Positions 9,399 to 17,368 of a DNA stretch of 64,000 bases are shown in pieces. Where the stretch lies: positions 1-64,000 of the forward strand of contig NZ_JAUXVZ010000015.1 of NCBI RefSeq assembly GCF_030680185.1, in the 5' to 3' direction. The notes below the pieces were generated by a model. It worked only from the letters and a program-made list of their open reading frames with translations. It was not told the DNA's origin and searched no databases. This DNA is from Phenylobacterium sp. GTDB lineage: Bacteria; Pseudomonadota; Alphaproteobacteria; Caulobacterales; Caulobacteraceae. The position numbers and the translations under genes are program-made. Position 1 is the stretch's first letter. Every line of letters starts with the position of its first letter.

Positions 9399-9409
9399 TT
9401 GTCATACAA
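9399..9409. promoter_or_regulatory. Putative GntR-type operator (copy 2, perfect)
   Basis: TTGTCATACAA, a perfect copy of the regulon core in reverse orientation, sits between the divergent acetaldehyde dehydrogenase and aspartate dehydrogenase-like genes. TATTAT (9410-9415) directly abuts it and could be a -10 element, so a bound protein would block RNA polymerase. Confidence 0.7.
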
Positions 9410-9444
9410 TATTATAAGTCAAGGGCGCGCAGGGGAGTTTCAGA

Positions 9445-10266
9445 ATGGCGAGTGACAAACGCATCGCATTGATCGGCCTCGGAGCGATCGGGCACGAAAT
9501 CATCGCCACAGCCGGGCGCCTGGGCGAGGCCGACAGCCTCTGTGGCGTACTCGTCCGCCCTGGCCGCGAGGCTGTGGGAGCGCCGGGCGTCCACGATGTT
9601 GCAGCCCTGCTGGCCACTGCGCCGGACGTGGTGCTGGAGTGCGCCGGCCATGGAGCGGTGAGCGCGTTCGGCGCTGAAATCCTGGCCGCCGGCGTCGATC
9701 TGGTGGTCTCTTCGGTGGGCGCCTTGACCGATACCGACCTGGCGCGGCGCCTGCTGGCCGCCGAGGCGGCCGGGGGCGGGCGGCTGCTGATTCCGGCCGG
9801 TGCGGTGGCGGGCCTGGATGGCCTCGTCGCCGCCAGCCTCGCAGGGCTAAACGCCGTGACCTACGACTCTTACAAGCCGCCCCACGCCTGGCGCGGGACG
9901 CCGGCCGAACAGGCCATCGACCTGAACGATCCGGCCGACGAACAGGTCTTCTTCGAAGGCACGGCCCGGGAGGCGGCGGCCGCCTATCCCAAGAACGCCA
10001 ATGTCTCGGTGGCTGTCTCGCTGGCGGGGCTTGGGCTCGACCGTACGCGGGTGCGGCTGATCTCGTCGCGCAAGGTGACCGATCCCCTGGGCGTCATCAC
10101 CGCCGAGGGCGATTTCGGCCGCTTCCTGTTCGAGATCTTCGCCGTGGCGGCGCCGGACAACCCCAAGACCTCGGCTTTGACGGCCCACAGCCTGCTGCAA
10201 TGTGCGCGTCTGGGGATCGGCTTGCCGGCGTCGCGGCTTAAGGCGGGCTTGTTTCCTGAGCCCTGA
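9445..10266 (+). CDS. L-aspartate dehydrogenase-like protein (NadX/DUF108 family)
   Basis: A 273-residue NAD(P)-dependent dehydrogenase of the aspartate dehydrogenase family. IALIGLGAIGHEI is the nucleotide-binding loop. VVLECAGHGAVSAFGAEILAAG and LIPAGAVAGLDGL are family signatures, and the C-terminal half (PKNANVSVAVSLAGLGLDRTRVRL) carries the substrate-domain pattern. The family oxidises L-aspartate to iminoaspartate/oxaloacetate plus ammonia, or supplies iminoaspartate for NAD synthesis. Its position here, divergent from acetaldehyde dehydrogenase and behind the shared operator, points to a catabolic role, perhaps releasing nitrogen from an aspartate-like product. The ATG has AGGGGAG seven bases upstream. 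The exact substrate is uncertain. Confidence 0.85.
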   Translation: MASDKRIALIGLGAIGHEIIATAGRLGEADSLCGVLVRPGREAVGAPGVHDVAALLATAPDVVLECAGHGAVSAFGAEILAAGVDLVVSSVGALTDTDLARRLLAAEAAGGGRLLIPAGAVAGLDGLVAASLAGLNAVTYDSYKPPHAWRGTPAEQAIDLNDPADEQVFFEGTAREAAAAYPKNANVSVAVSLAGLGLDRTRVRLISSRKVTDPLGVITAEGDFGRFLFEIFAVAAPDNPKTSALTAHSLLQCARLGIGLPASRLKAGLFPEP

Positions 10267-10346
10267 CTGGGCCAAATCCACGGTAGGGTTGTCGGACACG
10301 GAATCGCAACGCGGCGAACCACAGGGCCGCGTGACAAGGGGCTGAT

Positions 10347-11057
10347 TTGGAATACGAAGATCTGAGGATTGTCGATACGCCGTCGCTGGTGCGCGACCAC
10401 GCGATCTCGAAGCTCCGCAACGCCATCAGCTCTGGCCTCTATCCCCCCGGCGCGCGCCTGGTGGAGCGGGAACTGTGCGAGGCCCTGGGCGTCAGCCGGA
10501 CCTCGGTGCGCGAGGCGCTGCGCCAGCTGCAGTCGGAAAACCTGGTCGAGGTGGGCCGTCGGCGGAGCATCAATGTGGCGGTGATCACCGCCCAGGACGC
10601 CGCCGACATCTACATGATCCGGGAAATGCTGGAGACCCAGGCCATCCGGCGCTTCGTCGCCCTGTCCGACGAGGCCGAGCGCAAGGCCCTGGCTGCGGTG
10701 CACAAGCGGCTGGTCAAGGCGCTCAGCAAGAACGACATGCCCCAACTCTCGGCCATCGCCAGCGAGTTCTATGAACGGGTCCTGATCGGGGCCAAGAGCC
10801 GGGTCATCTATGAGGTCGCCCGGCCGCTGCTGGCGCGGGTCAACTATCTCCGCATCCGCTCCATGGCCGAGCCCGGACGCCTCGACGGGGGCCTCAAGGA
10901 ATGGGACGCCATGATGGATGCGGTGCAGGCCGGCGACGCTGATCGCGCCGCCGAGGCCATGGCCGTTCATCTGCGCAACGCCCGGGCGGCCATCGTCGCC
11001 CGTCTGGAAGCCGATGAAAAAACCGCCATTCCCGCGAAAAGGAAGGCTGCTTCCTAG
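10347..11057 (+). CDS. GntR-family transcriptional regulator (FCD), candidate master of the catabolic regulon
   Basis: A 236-residue FadR-type GntR protein. The winged helix (AISSGLYPPGARLVERELCE, then LGVSRTSVREALRQLQSENLVE) is followed by a helical FCD ligand domain that keeps the acidic and His residues expected for metal and carboxylate binding. The start is TTG, with AAGGGG six bases before it. It lies between the aspartate dehydrogenase-like gene and the flavin monooxygenase gene, each behind a perfect TTGTCATACAA site. The GT-NNN-AC core of that site is what FCD/FadR-type proteins bind. It is therefore the best candidate for binding all eight sites in the window; this is inference. A second GntR protein (5999-6691) is the alternative. 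Confidence 0.88.
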   Translation: MEYEDLRIVDTPSLVRDHAISKLRNAISSGLYPPGARLVERELCEALGVSRTSVREALRQLQSENLVEVGRRRSINVAVITAQDAADIYMIREMLETQAIRRFVALSDEAERKALAAVHKRLVKALSKNDMPQLSAIASEFYERVLIGAKSRVIYEVARPLLARVNYLRIRSMAEPGRLDGGLKEWDAMMDAVQAGDADRAAEAMAVHLRNARAAIVARLEADEKTAIPAKRKAAS

Positions 11058-11095
11058 GCGCCGCCCAAAGCCGCCGTCGGCGCCAACATCTAATA

Positions 11096-11106
11096 TTGTC
11101 ATACAA
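11096..11106. promoter_or_regulatory. Putative GntR-type operator (copy 3, perfect)
   Basis: TTGTCATACAA lies 44 bases upstream of the flavin monooxygenase start and 39 bases after the GntR gene. The flanks (AATA before, ACTT after) resemble those of the copy in front of the ferredoxin reductase gene at 36.8 kb, which reads GTCATACAAACTT in the same orientation. Confidence 0.7.
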
Positions 11107-11150
11107 ACTTGGGGTCGCTAGCGTCGCCCTCCTCAAGAGGAGTGCACACC

Positions 11151-12371
11151 ATGGCGTCTGGGTCGAAAGTGATCGTGGTCGGGGCCGGCCCCGTGGGGAC
11201 CATCGCCGCCTACGCCCTGCGCCGACGGGGTGTGCCGGTGGTCCTGGTCGAGGCGCTGCTGGCGCCGGAGATCGACTGCCGCGCCGCCTCCTGTCACCCG
11301 CCGACCATCGCCATGCTGGCCGAGCTTGACCTTCTGGAGGCGGGCCTGGAGCAGGGGCTGGTCTCGCCGGTCTTCCATTACATGGATCGCCCGACCGGCC
11401 AGCGGATCGCCCGCTTCGACATCCGCGAGATGCAGTCCCCGCCCGAGCACCCCTATGTGCTGCAGTGGGAGCAGTACAAGATTTCCGCCACCATCCTGGA
11501 GCGCCTGCAGGCCGACGCCGGCTGTGAGGTGATGATGGGCGCCCGCCTCACCGAGATCATTCAGGACGCCGACAAGGTCCGCGCCGTGCTGGAGACGGCC
11601 GAGGGCGTGGTCGAGATCGACGGCGACTATCTGGTCGGCTGCGACGGGGGCCGCAGCACGGTCCGCCGCCTGGCCGAGATCGAGTTCGAGGGCTTCACCT
11701 GGCCCGAGCGCTTCCTGAAGGTCGACACCCACTTTGACTTCATGTCCCTGCGGCCCGACCTCAGCAACCGCAACTACTTCTCCGACCCAGACGAGTGGAT
11801 GAACCTGTTCAAGGCCCGGGGGCCGGACGGCGGCGGCCTCTGGCGAGCGGTGAGCCCGACCCTGCCGGAACAAACCGATGAGGAGCTGCTGTCGCCCGAC
11901 GCCATCGAAGCCCGCCTGCAGAAGTTCTGCCCCAAGGACGGCCCCTATGAGATCGCCACGGTGGCCCTCTACCGGGTGCACCAGCGGGTGGCGGCGACCT
12001 TCAACAAGGGCCGCGTGCTGCTGGCCGGGGACGCGGCCCATGTGAACAACCCTGTGGGCGGCATGGGGATGAACGGCGGCATCCACGACGCCGTCAACCT
12101 GGCGGCCAAGCTGGACGACATCCTCAATGGCGGAGCCGAAGCCCAGCCCCTCCTGGACCGCTATTCCCGCCAGCGGCGCAAAGCTCAGACCGATTTCGTC
12201 CAGGCCCAGAGCATCCAGAACAAGAAGACCCTCGGCGAAAAGGACCCCGAGGCCCGCGTCAAGGGCCTGGAGGCCATCCGCCAGGCCGGCCTCGACCCCG
12301 ACCTGCACGACGCCTTCATCGGCCGAGCCTGTCTGATCGACAGCGTCAAGGTCGCCGACGCCGTCCTCTAG
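11151..12371 (+). CDS. FAD-dependent aromatic-ring monooxygenase (PheA/TfdB/MhpA type)
   Basis: A 406-residue class A flavin hydroxylase. VIVVGAGPVGTIAAYALRRRG is the FAD Rossmann motif, the DYLVGCDGGRSTVRR segment carries the DG fingerprint, and GRVLLAGDAAHVNNPVGGMGMNGG is the GD motif binding the FAD ribose. These enzymes use NAD(P)H and O2 to hydroxylate phenolic rings. It ends without the C-terminal thioredoxin-like domain that larger members such as MhpA and phenol hydroxylase have. The ATG at 11151 follows AAGAGGAG, which fixes the start. It is followed closely by a cupin gene, and a perfect regulon operator precedes it. Its place in the pathway (extra ring hydroxylation, or processing of the released aromatic fragment) is inferred. 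Confidence 0.9.
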   Translation: MASGSKVIVVGAGPVGTIAAYALRRRGVPVVLVEALLAPEIDCRAASCHPPTIAMLAELDLLEAGLEQGLVSPVFHYMDRPTGQRIARFDIREMQSPPEHPYVLQWEQYKISATILERLQADAGCEVMMGARLTEIIQDADKVRAVLETAEGVVEIDGDYLVGCDGGRSTVRRLAEIEFEGFTWPERFLKVDTHFDFMSLRPDLSNRNYFSDPDEWMNLFKARGPDGGGLWRAVSPTLPEQTDEELLSPDAIEARLQKFCPKDGPYEIATVALYRVHQRVAATFNKGRVLLAGDAAHVNNPVGGMGMNGGIHDAVNLAAKLDDILNGGAEAQPLLDRYSRQRRKAQTDFVQAQSIQNKKTLGEKDPEARVKGLEAIRQAGLDPDLHDAFIGRACLIDSVKVADAVL

Positions 12372-12391
12372 TCCACAAGGAACACCGCCCC

Positions 12392-12922
12392 ATGTCCGTC
12401 GCCCGCCACCCCCGGCCGCCCGAACTCGCCGACGCCTCCCTTGAAGACCTGATGGCCCGCTATGTGGCCAAGTTCGAAACCCGCACGCCTGACTGGAACG
12501 CCTTTTCCGACGCCAGCATCGAGGGCTATCGCCGGGCACAGCACCGTTTCATCGGGGCCGGCGCCTCGGGCAAGCATGACGACGCCGGCGTGATTCCGGC
12601 CACCGGTTTCACCCTGTCGATCATGCTGGTGCCGCCAGGGCAGGGGAACGCCCCGCACACTCACGAGGTCGAGGAGGTGTTCTTCATCCTGCAGGGCCGC
12701 TGCGTGGTGTTCATCGAGGACGAGGACGGCCGGCGGCTGTCTCAGGAGCTTGGTCCCTGGGAGATGATCTCGTGCCCGCCGGGCGTCATCCACGGCTATG
12801 TCAACGAGACCGAGGAGGACTGCTACCTGCAGGTGATGCTGGGCCGCGGGCGACCGGAAACGGCGGGCTTCGCCGATGAAAGCCTGTTCGAACGCCGTGA
12901 CGCACACCTGGGCGGCGGCTGA
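12392..12922 (+). CDS. Cupin-domain protein
   Basis: A 176-residue single-domain cupin. Motif 1 reads GQGNAPHTHEVEEVFFILQG (two His, one Glu as metal ligands) and motif 2 reads GPWEMISCPPGVIHGYVN (third His). The N-terminal 60 residues are helical and hydrophilic. It lies 20 bases downstream of the flavin monooxygenase gene and is probably co-transcribed with it. It may be a dioxygenase, isomerase or decarboxylase acting on the hydroxylated product, or a small-molecule-binding protein; the fold alone does not decide. Confidence 0.85.
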   Translation: MSVARHPRPPELADASLEDLMARYVAKFETRTPDWNAFSDASIEGYRRAQHRFIGAGASGKHDDAGVIPATGFTLSIMLVPPGQGNAPHTHEVEEVFFILQGRCVVFIEDEDGRRLSQELGPWEMISCPPGVIHGYVNETEEDCYLQVMLGRGRPETAGFADESLFERRDAHLGGG

Positions 12923-12967
12923 TCCCGGCGGGTTGCGGCGCCCACGGCGGTATGGTCTGAGAAGGGC

Positions 12968-13906
12968 ATGGAACCAAGCGGCGCCAACCTTCCCTCGATG
13001 AATCTGCGACACATCGAGGTCTTTCACGCGGTCTATCGGGCCGGTTCGATCAGTGCGGCGGCCCGCGCCCTCTATGTGTCGCAACCCTCGGTCAGCAAGG
13101 TGCTGAAGCACGCCGAGGGCCGGCTGGGCTTTCCCCTGTTCCGGCTGGTTAAGGGCCGTCTGACCCCGACCGAGGAGGCTCACGCCCTCTTTCGCGACGT
13201 CGATGAGATCTACACCAAGATCGAATCCCTGAAGGAGACCACCCGCAACCTGCTGAAGGGCGGCTCGGCCCATATCGGCCTGGCGGTCTTGCCGTCGCTC
13301 GGGCTCGGCGTCGCGCCGCGGGCCGTGGCCCAGTTCCGCAAGAAGAACCCCGGCGTCACCTTCGGGCTGCAGACCCTGCATGACGAGGACGTGCTGCGCG
13401 CCCTCTATGAGCGCAAGGCCGACCTGGCGGTGGCCTATGACGCCCCGCGCCATCCCCGCCTGGCCCATGTCCGCATTGGCACGGGCGAGCTCGTGGTGCT
13501 CTACCGGCGCGAGTATCTGCCCGACGCCCCGCCGCGGGTCAGTCTCGACCGCTTCGCCGGCCATGAACTGATAAGCTTGACCGGCAGCGGCCCCGTCGGC
13601 GCCCTCTATGCCAGCGAAGTCGTCCAAGGCAATGTTCGACGGCCGGAAGGCATCGTCGTCCAGACCTACTATGTCGCCGCCGCCCTGGTGCGTCATGGGG
13701 CGGGCGTGGCGATTGTCGATGAGTTTACGGCGCGGGAAAACCTCGGCCCTGATCTTGATTTCAGGCCCCTGGAGCAGCCGGTGAATTTCGGCGTCTATTG
13801 CATCTACCTGGAAGATCGCCCGCTATCCAAGATCGCAAAGGCTTTCGTGAATACGCTCAAGGCCGATATCCAGGACCAGCAACAGGCGCATAACCCGGGG
13901 CTATAA
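12968..13906 (+). CDS. LysR-family regulator of the D-glutamate cluster
   Basis: A 312-residue LysR protein: an N-terminal helix-turn-helix (MNLRHIEVFHAVYRAGSISA, then AARALYVSQPSVSKVLKHAE) and a periplasmic-binding-protein-like effector domain. It reads in the same direction as dgcN and ends 85 bases before it. A near-perfect GTTGCGC-N7-GCGCAAC inverted repeat lies in between. Clusters of dgcN and dgcA are known to be paired with a LysR activator (DgcR) that responds to D-glutamate, and this gene fits that role. The start could be the ATG at 12968 or the ATG at 12998, which gives the usual LysR N-terminus; neither has a strong ribosome site. Confidence 0.87.
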   Translation: MEPSGANLPSMNLRHIEVFHAVYRAGSISAAARALYVSQPSVSKVLKHAEGRLGFPLFRLVKGRLTPTEEAHALFRDVDEIYTKIESLKETTRNLLKGGSAHIGLAVLPSLGLGVAPRAVAQFRKKNPGVTFGLQTLHDEDVLRALYERKADLAVAYDAPRHPRLAHVRIGTGELVVLYRREYLPDAPPRVSLDRFAGHELISLTGSGPVGALYASEVVQGNVRRPEGIVVQTYYVAAALVRHGAGVAIVDEFTARENLGPDLDFRPLEQPVNFGVYCIYLEDRPLSKIAKAFVNTLKADIQDQQQAHNPGL

Positions 13907-13941
13907 CACTCCTCTCTCTTTCGAGCTTCGCGCGCGCCCTG

Positions 13942-13962
13942 GTTGCGCGATGATTGCGCAAC
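13942..13962. promoter_or_regulatory. LysR-type inverted-repeat operator upstream of dgcN
   Basis: GTTGCGC and GCGCAAC form a perfect 7-bp inverted repeat separated by 7 bases, 30 bases upstream of dgcN. LysR proteins bind dyads of this kind (T-N11-A). Because the LysR gene lies just upstream, this is probably its activation site for dgcN-dgcA. Confidence 0.65.
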
Positions 13963-13991
13963 ATCGCTGCGCCGGCCCGAAGTGAGGCATT

Positions 13992-15029
13992 ATGATACCG
14001 CCCCCCTACCTGCTCTATCTTGGGGACTCCCAGAACGAGCTTTCCGTGAAGACCTCCCGCGGGGTGGCTTACTGGCGTCCCGAGTGGAGCCTGGGCGAGC
14101 ACCGTGGCCCGGAGTGCACGGTCACCCTGAACCTGCCGCACATGGACTTCGCCGAGGCCGCCGCCAAGGGCGCCAAGACCCTGATCATCGGCGTGGCCAA
14201 CGCCGGCGGCGTGCTGGGTCCCAAGATCGTCGCCGACGCCGTCAAGGCTCTGGACGCCGGCATGAACGTGGCCTCGGGCCTGCACGAACGCCTGACCGAG
14301 CACCCCGAGATCGTCGCCGCCGCCCAGCGCAACGGCCTGTCCCTGTTCGACGTGCGGGAGCCGCCGAAGAAGATGGATGTGGGCAATGGCCGTCCCCGCG
14401 CGGGCCACCGCCTGCTGACCGTCGGCACCGACTGCTCGGTCGGCAAGATGTATACGACGCTGGCCATCGAGCGGGAGATGCGCGGCCGCGGTCTGCGCGC
14501 CGACTTCCGCGCCACCGGCCAGACCGGCATCTTCATCGCCCAGTCGGGCGTGCCCATCGACGCCGTGATCGCCGACTTCATCTCCGGCGGCATCGAGGCC
14601 ATCTCTCCGGCCCGCAACGATGATGGCTGGGACCTGATCGAGGGGCAGGGCTCCCTGTTCCACCCCTCCTTCGCCGGGGTGTCGCTCGGCTTGCTGCATG
14701 GCGCCCAGCCGGACGCCATCGTGCTCTGCCATGAGCCGGGCCGCCCGCACATGCGTGGGATCACCGGCCGGGCCCTGCCGGACCTCAAGGCCTGCCTGGA
14801 GGCCAATCTCGCCTCGGCCGCCCTGACCAATCCGGGCGTGACGCCGGTGGGGATTGCGTTCAACACGTCCAGCCTCGCCCCCGATGAGGCGCGCCGTCTC
14901 TGCGACGAGACCTCCGCGCGCTTCAACCTTCCTTGCCAGGACCCCGTCTCCATGGGCGTGGACCAGATCGTCGACAGGTTAGTTGAATGCTTCGCACCAT
15001 TGCAGTCCGAGCAGAGCGTTGGCCGCTAA
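13992..15029 (+). CDS. dgcN: D-glutamate N-acetyltransferase DgcN (DUF1611)
   Basis: A 345-residue DUF1611-family protein. VNTLIIG-like and VGTDCSVGKMYTTL segments form a Rossmann-type N-domain followed by a P-loop-like C-domain, as in this family, and LIEGQGSLFHPSFAGVSLGLLHG is the conserved family core. Members paired with DgcA acetylate D-glutamate to N-acetyl-D-glutamate, the first step of a D-glutamate catabolic route described in marine Proteobacteria. The gene overlaps dgcA by 43 bases and is preceded by a LysR gene and its likely operator. Older annotations of DUF1611 as an epimerase or NTPase are less specific. Confidence 0.87.
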   Translation: MIPPPYLLYLGDSQNELSVKTSRGVAYWRPEWSLGEHRGPECTVTLNLPHMDFAEAAAKGAKTLIIGVANAGGVLGPKIVADAVKALDAGMNVASGLHERLTEHPEIVAAAQRNGLSLFDVREPPKKMDVGNGRPRAGHRLLTVGTDCSVGKMYTTLAIEREMRGRGLRADFRATGQTGIFIAQSGVPIDAVIADFISGGIEAISPARNDDGWDLIEGQGSLFHPSFAGVSLGLLHGAQPDAIVLCHEPGRPHMRGITGRALPDLKACLEANLASAALTNPGVTPVGIAFNTSSLAPDEARRLCDETSARFNLPCQDPVSMGVDQIVDRLVECFAPLQSEQSVGR

Positions 15030-16000
15030 GCACGCCCTTCCGCATCTCCCGCGGGGTCAAGACCGCCGCTGACGTGGTGGCCGTGACCCTGGTCCAGGAC
15101 GGACGGCGGGGGCGGGGCGAGGGCGTGCCCTACGCCCGCTACGGGGAAACCATCGAGTCGGTCCTGGAACAGGTGAACAGCCTGTCGACCGAACTGACCA
15201 ACGGGATGACGCGCACGGATCTGGCCGGTCGGCTGGGTCCGGGCGCGGCCCGCAACGCCATCGACTGCGCCCTGTGGGATCTTGAAGCCCGCCTGGCCGG
15301 CCGTGCGGTCGCCGACACCCTCGGCCAGCCTCCGCTCCATCCCCTGGTGAGTGCGCTGACCGTGAGCCTGGACACCCCACAGGCGATGGGTGAGGCGGCC
15401 GCACGGATGACCGGCGCGACCCTGATCAAGGTCAAGGTCGACCGGAAGAATCCCGCCGACTGCCTGAAGGCCGTCCGCGCCGCGGCCCCCGACGCCGCCC
15501 TGATCGTCGATCCCAATGAGAGCTGGACGATCGAGACCCTGGCCCAGCTCCAGCCCGTTCTTCGCGACCTGAAGGTCGCCCTGATCGAACAGCCCCTGTC
15601 GGCCGACGAGGATGGCGATCTTCTGGGCTTCGAGAGCTGCGCGCCGATCTGCGCCGATGAGTCCTGCCACGTGGCCGGCGACCTGCCGGGGCTGAAGGAC
15701 CGCTATCAGGTGGTCAATATCAAGCTCGACAAGACCGGTGGGCTGACCGAGGCCCTCGACCTGCTGGCCGAGGCCCGGCGCATGGGCTTTGGCGTGATGG
15801 TCGGCTGCATGGTCTCCTCGTCCATGTCGATCGCGCCGGCCTTCCACGTGGCTCGCCATGCCGATTTCGTCGATCTCGACGGCCCCACCTGGATCGCCGA
15901 CGACTATGAAGGCGGCGCCGTCCAACGGGGCGCTGAGCTGCTGCCGCCAACCGCCCTCTGGGGCGAGCCCGACTCCGCGGCGCCAGACAGCGCGGCCTGA
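14987..16000 (+). CDS. dgcA: N-acetyl-D-glutamate racemase DgcA (enolase superfamily, dipeptide-epimerase type)
   Basis: A 337-residue muconate-lactonizing/dipeptide-epimerase subgroup enzyme. The KVKVD segment holds the first catalytic Lys pair. Metal ligands are in VDPNESW (Asp), LIEQPL (Glu) and ICADES (Asp), and the second catalytic Lys is in NIKLDKTGGL. In combination with dgcN the expected reaction is racemisation of N-acetyl-D-glutamate to N-acetyl-L-glutamate, which enters L-glutamate metabolism. Its start lies inside the end of dgcN (43-base overlap), so the two are translationally coupled. Without that context L-Ala-D/L-Glu epimerase would be the default name. Confidence 0.88.
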   Translation: MLRTIAVRAERWPLSTPFRISRGVKTAADVVAVTLVQDGRRGRGEGVPYARYGETIESVLEQVNSLSTELTNGMTRTDLAGRLGPGAARNAIDCALWDLEARLAGRAVADTLGQPPLHPLVSALTVSLDTPQAMGEAAARMTGATLIKVKVDRKNPADCLKAVRAAAPDAALIVDPNESWTIETLAQLQPVLRDLKVALIEQPLSADEDGDLLGFESCAPICADESCHVAGDLPGLKDRYQVVNIKLDKTGGLTEALDLLAEARRMGFGVMVGCMVSSSMSIAPAFHVARHADFVDLDGPTWIADDYEGGAVQRGAELLPPTALWGEPDSAAPDSAA

Positions 16001-16056
16001 TCCCCTGGGGTCGACCAGCTCAAGGATCGCCGCCATTTTCGCCTGGAGATCTGCAG

Positions 16057-17367
16057 ATGAGCGACCTCGCGCCCGAGCCCGCGGCCCCCGCCACGCCTGA
16101 CCGCAAGGGCGTCGGGGGTTTCGTCCGGCGCTACTGGCTCGAGGTCACCCTGTGGAAGCGAATCCTGCTCGGCCTGGTCCTGGGCACGATCCTGGGGCTG
16201 GCCATCGGCGAGCAGGCCATGGGCATCAAGTGGATCGGCGACCTCTTCGTGCGGCTGATCCGCATGATCGTCACCCCGCTGGTCTTCTTCTCCATCGTCT
16301 CGGGCATCGCCGGCATGGGCGATGTGAAGCGGCTGGGCTCCATCGGCGCCAAGACCCTGTTCATGTACCTGGCCCTGACGGTGGTGGCGGTCTCGGTTGG
16401 GCTGTCGCTTGGCGTCCTCTTCCAGCCGGGCGCCGGCATGGACTTCGTCGGCACGACACCGCAGGTGCTGGGCGAGGCGCCGACGCTGGGGGCCTATCTG
16501 ATGAGCATCGTGCCGCTCAACCCCTTCGCCGCCCTGAGCAATGGCGACATTCCGGCGGTCATCTTCTTCGCCATCCTGATCGGCCTGGGCGTGCTGATCG
16601 TCGGCGAGCCCGCCGCGCCGGCGGTGCGCCTGTTCCAGATCGGCTCTGACATCATGCTGGTCCTGGTCCGGGTGATCATGGAGCTGGCGCCCTTCGGCGT
16701 CTTCGCCCTGGTCGCCTGGGTGATGGGGACGTCGGGGCCGGAGACCTTCATCCATGTCTTCCTGCTGGCCTGCGCCCTCGTTTTGGGTTGCGCCATCCAG
16801 AGCGTGATCGTCCACGGCGGCGTCATCGGCCTGATTGCGCGCCTGCCGGTAGTCCCCTTTTTCCGCGACATCGCCGATGCGGTCATCGTCGCCTTCTCCA
16901 CCTCCTCCAGCGCCGCGGTCCTGCCCGTGGCCATGCGGGTGGCGGAAAAGAACCTGGGGGTCAGCCACACGGTGGCCTCGACCACCCTGCCGCTTGGGGC
17001 GACGCTGAGCATGGATGGCACGGCCCTCTATGTGGCCCTGCTGGCGGTGTTCTCGGCCCAGGCCTTCGGGGTCGATATGAGCGCGGCCCAGTACTTCATG
17101 ATGGGCCTGGTCTGTGTGATCGTCGCCGTGGGCACCGCCCCGGTGCCTTCGGCCTCGCTGTTCATGCTGGCTGCGGTGCTGCAGGTCATCGGTCTCACCG
17201 CCGAGCAGACCGCCCTGGTGGTGGGCTTCATCCTGCCCTTCGACCGCATCCTCGACATGACCCGCACCGTGCCCAACGCCACCAGCGACCTGGTGGTGGC
17301 CGTCACCGTGGCCAAGTGGGAGGGCGAATTGGACGAGGTCGCCTATCGCGCCAAGCCGGTCGAGTAG
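16057..17367 (+). CDS. Dicarboxylate/amino acid:cation symporter (DAACS family)
   Basis: A 436-residue GltP/DctA-family transporter with eight membrane spans and two re-entrant loops. The signature serine-rich hairpin is in the AFSTSSSAAVLPVAMRVAEK region. The second hairpin carries GTAPVPSASLFML, and TM8 has DRILDMTRTVPNATSDLVV, the substrate- and cation-binding stretch. The family imports glutamate, aspartate or C4-dicarboxylates with Na+ or H+. It lies 56 bases downstream of dgcA on the same strand, so it is very likely the importer feeding D-glutamate to DgcN/DgcA. Its end is two bases from that of the convergent batD gene. Confidence 0.92.
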   Translation: MSDLAPEPAAPATPDRKGVGGFVRRYWLEVTLWKRILLGLVLGTILGLAIGEQAMGIKWIGDLFVRLIRMIVTPLVFFSIVSGIAGMGDVKRLGSIGAKTLFMYLALTVVAVSVGLSLGVLFQPGAGMDFVGTTPQVLGEAPTLGAYLMSIVPLNPFAALSNGDIPAVIFFAILIGLGVLIVGEPAAPAVRLFQIGSDIMLVLVRVIMELAPFGVFALVAWVMGTSGPETFIHVFLLACALVLGCAIQSVIVHGGVIGLIARLPVVPFFRDIADAVIVAFSTSSSAAVLPVAMRVAEKNLGVSHTVASTTLPLGATLSMDGTALYVALLAVFSAQAFGVDMSAAQYFMMGLVCVIVAVGTAPVPSASLFMLAAVLQVIGLTAEQTALVVGFILPFDRILDMTRTVPNATSDLVVAVTVAKWEGELDEVAYRAKPVE

Positions 17368-17368
17368 G

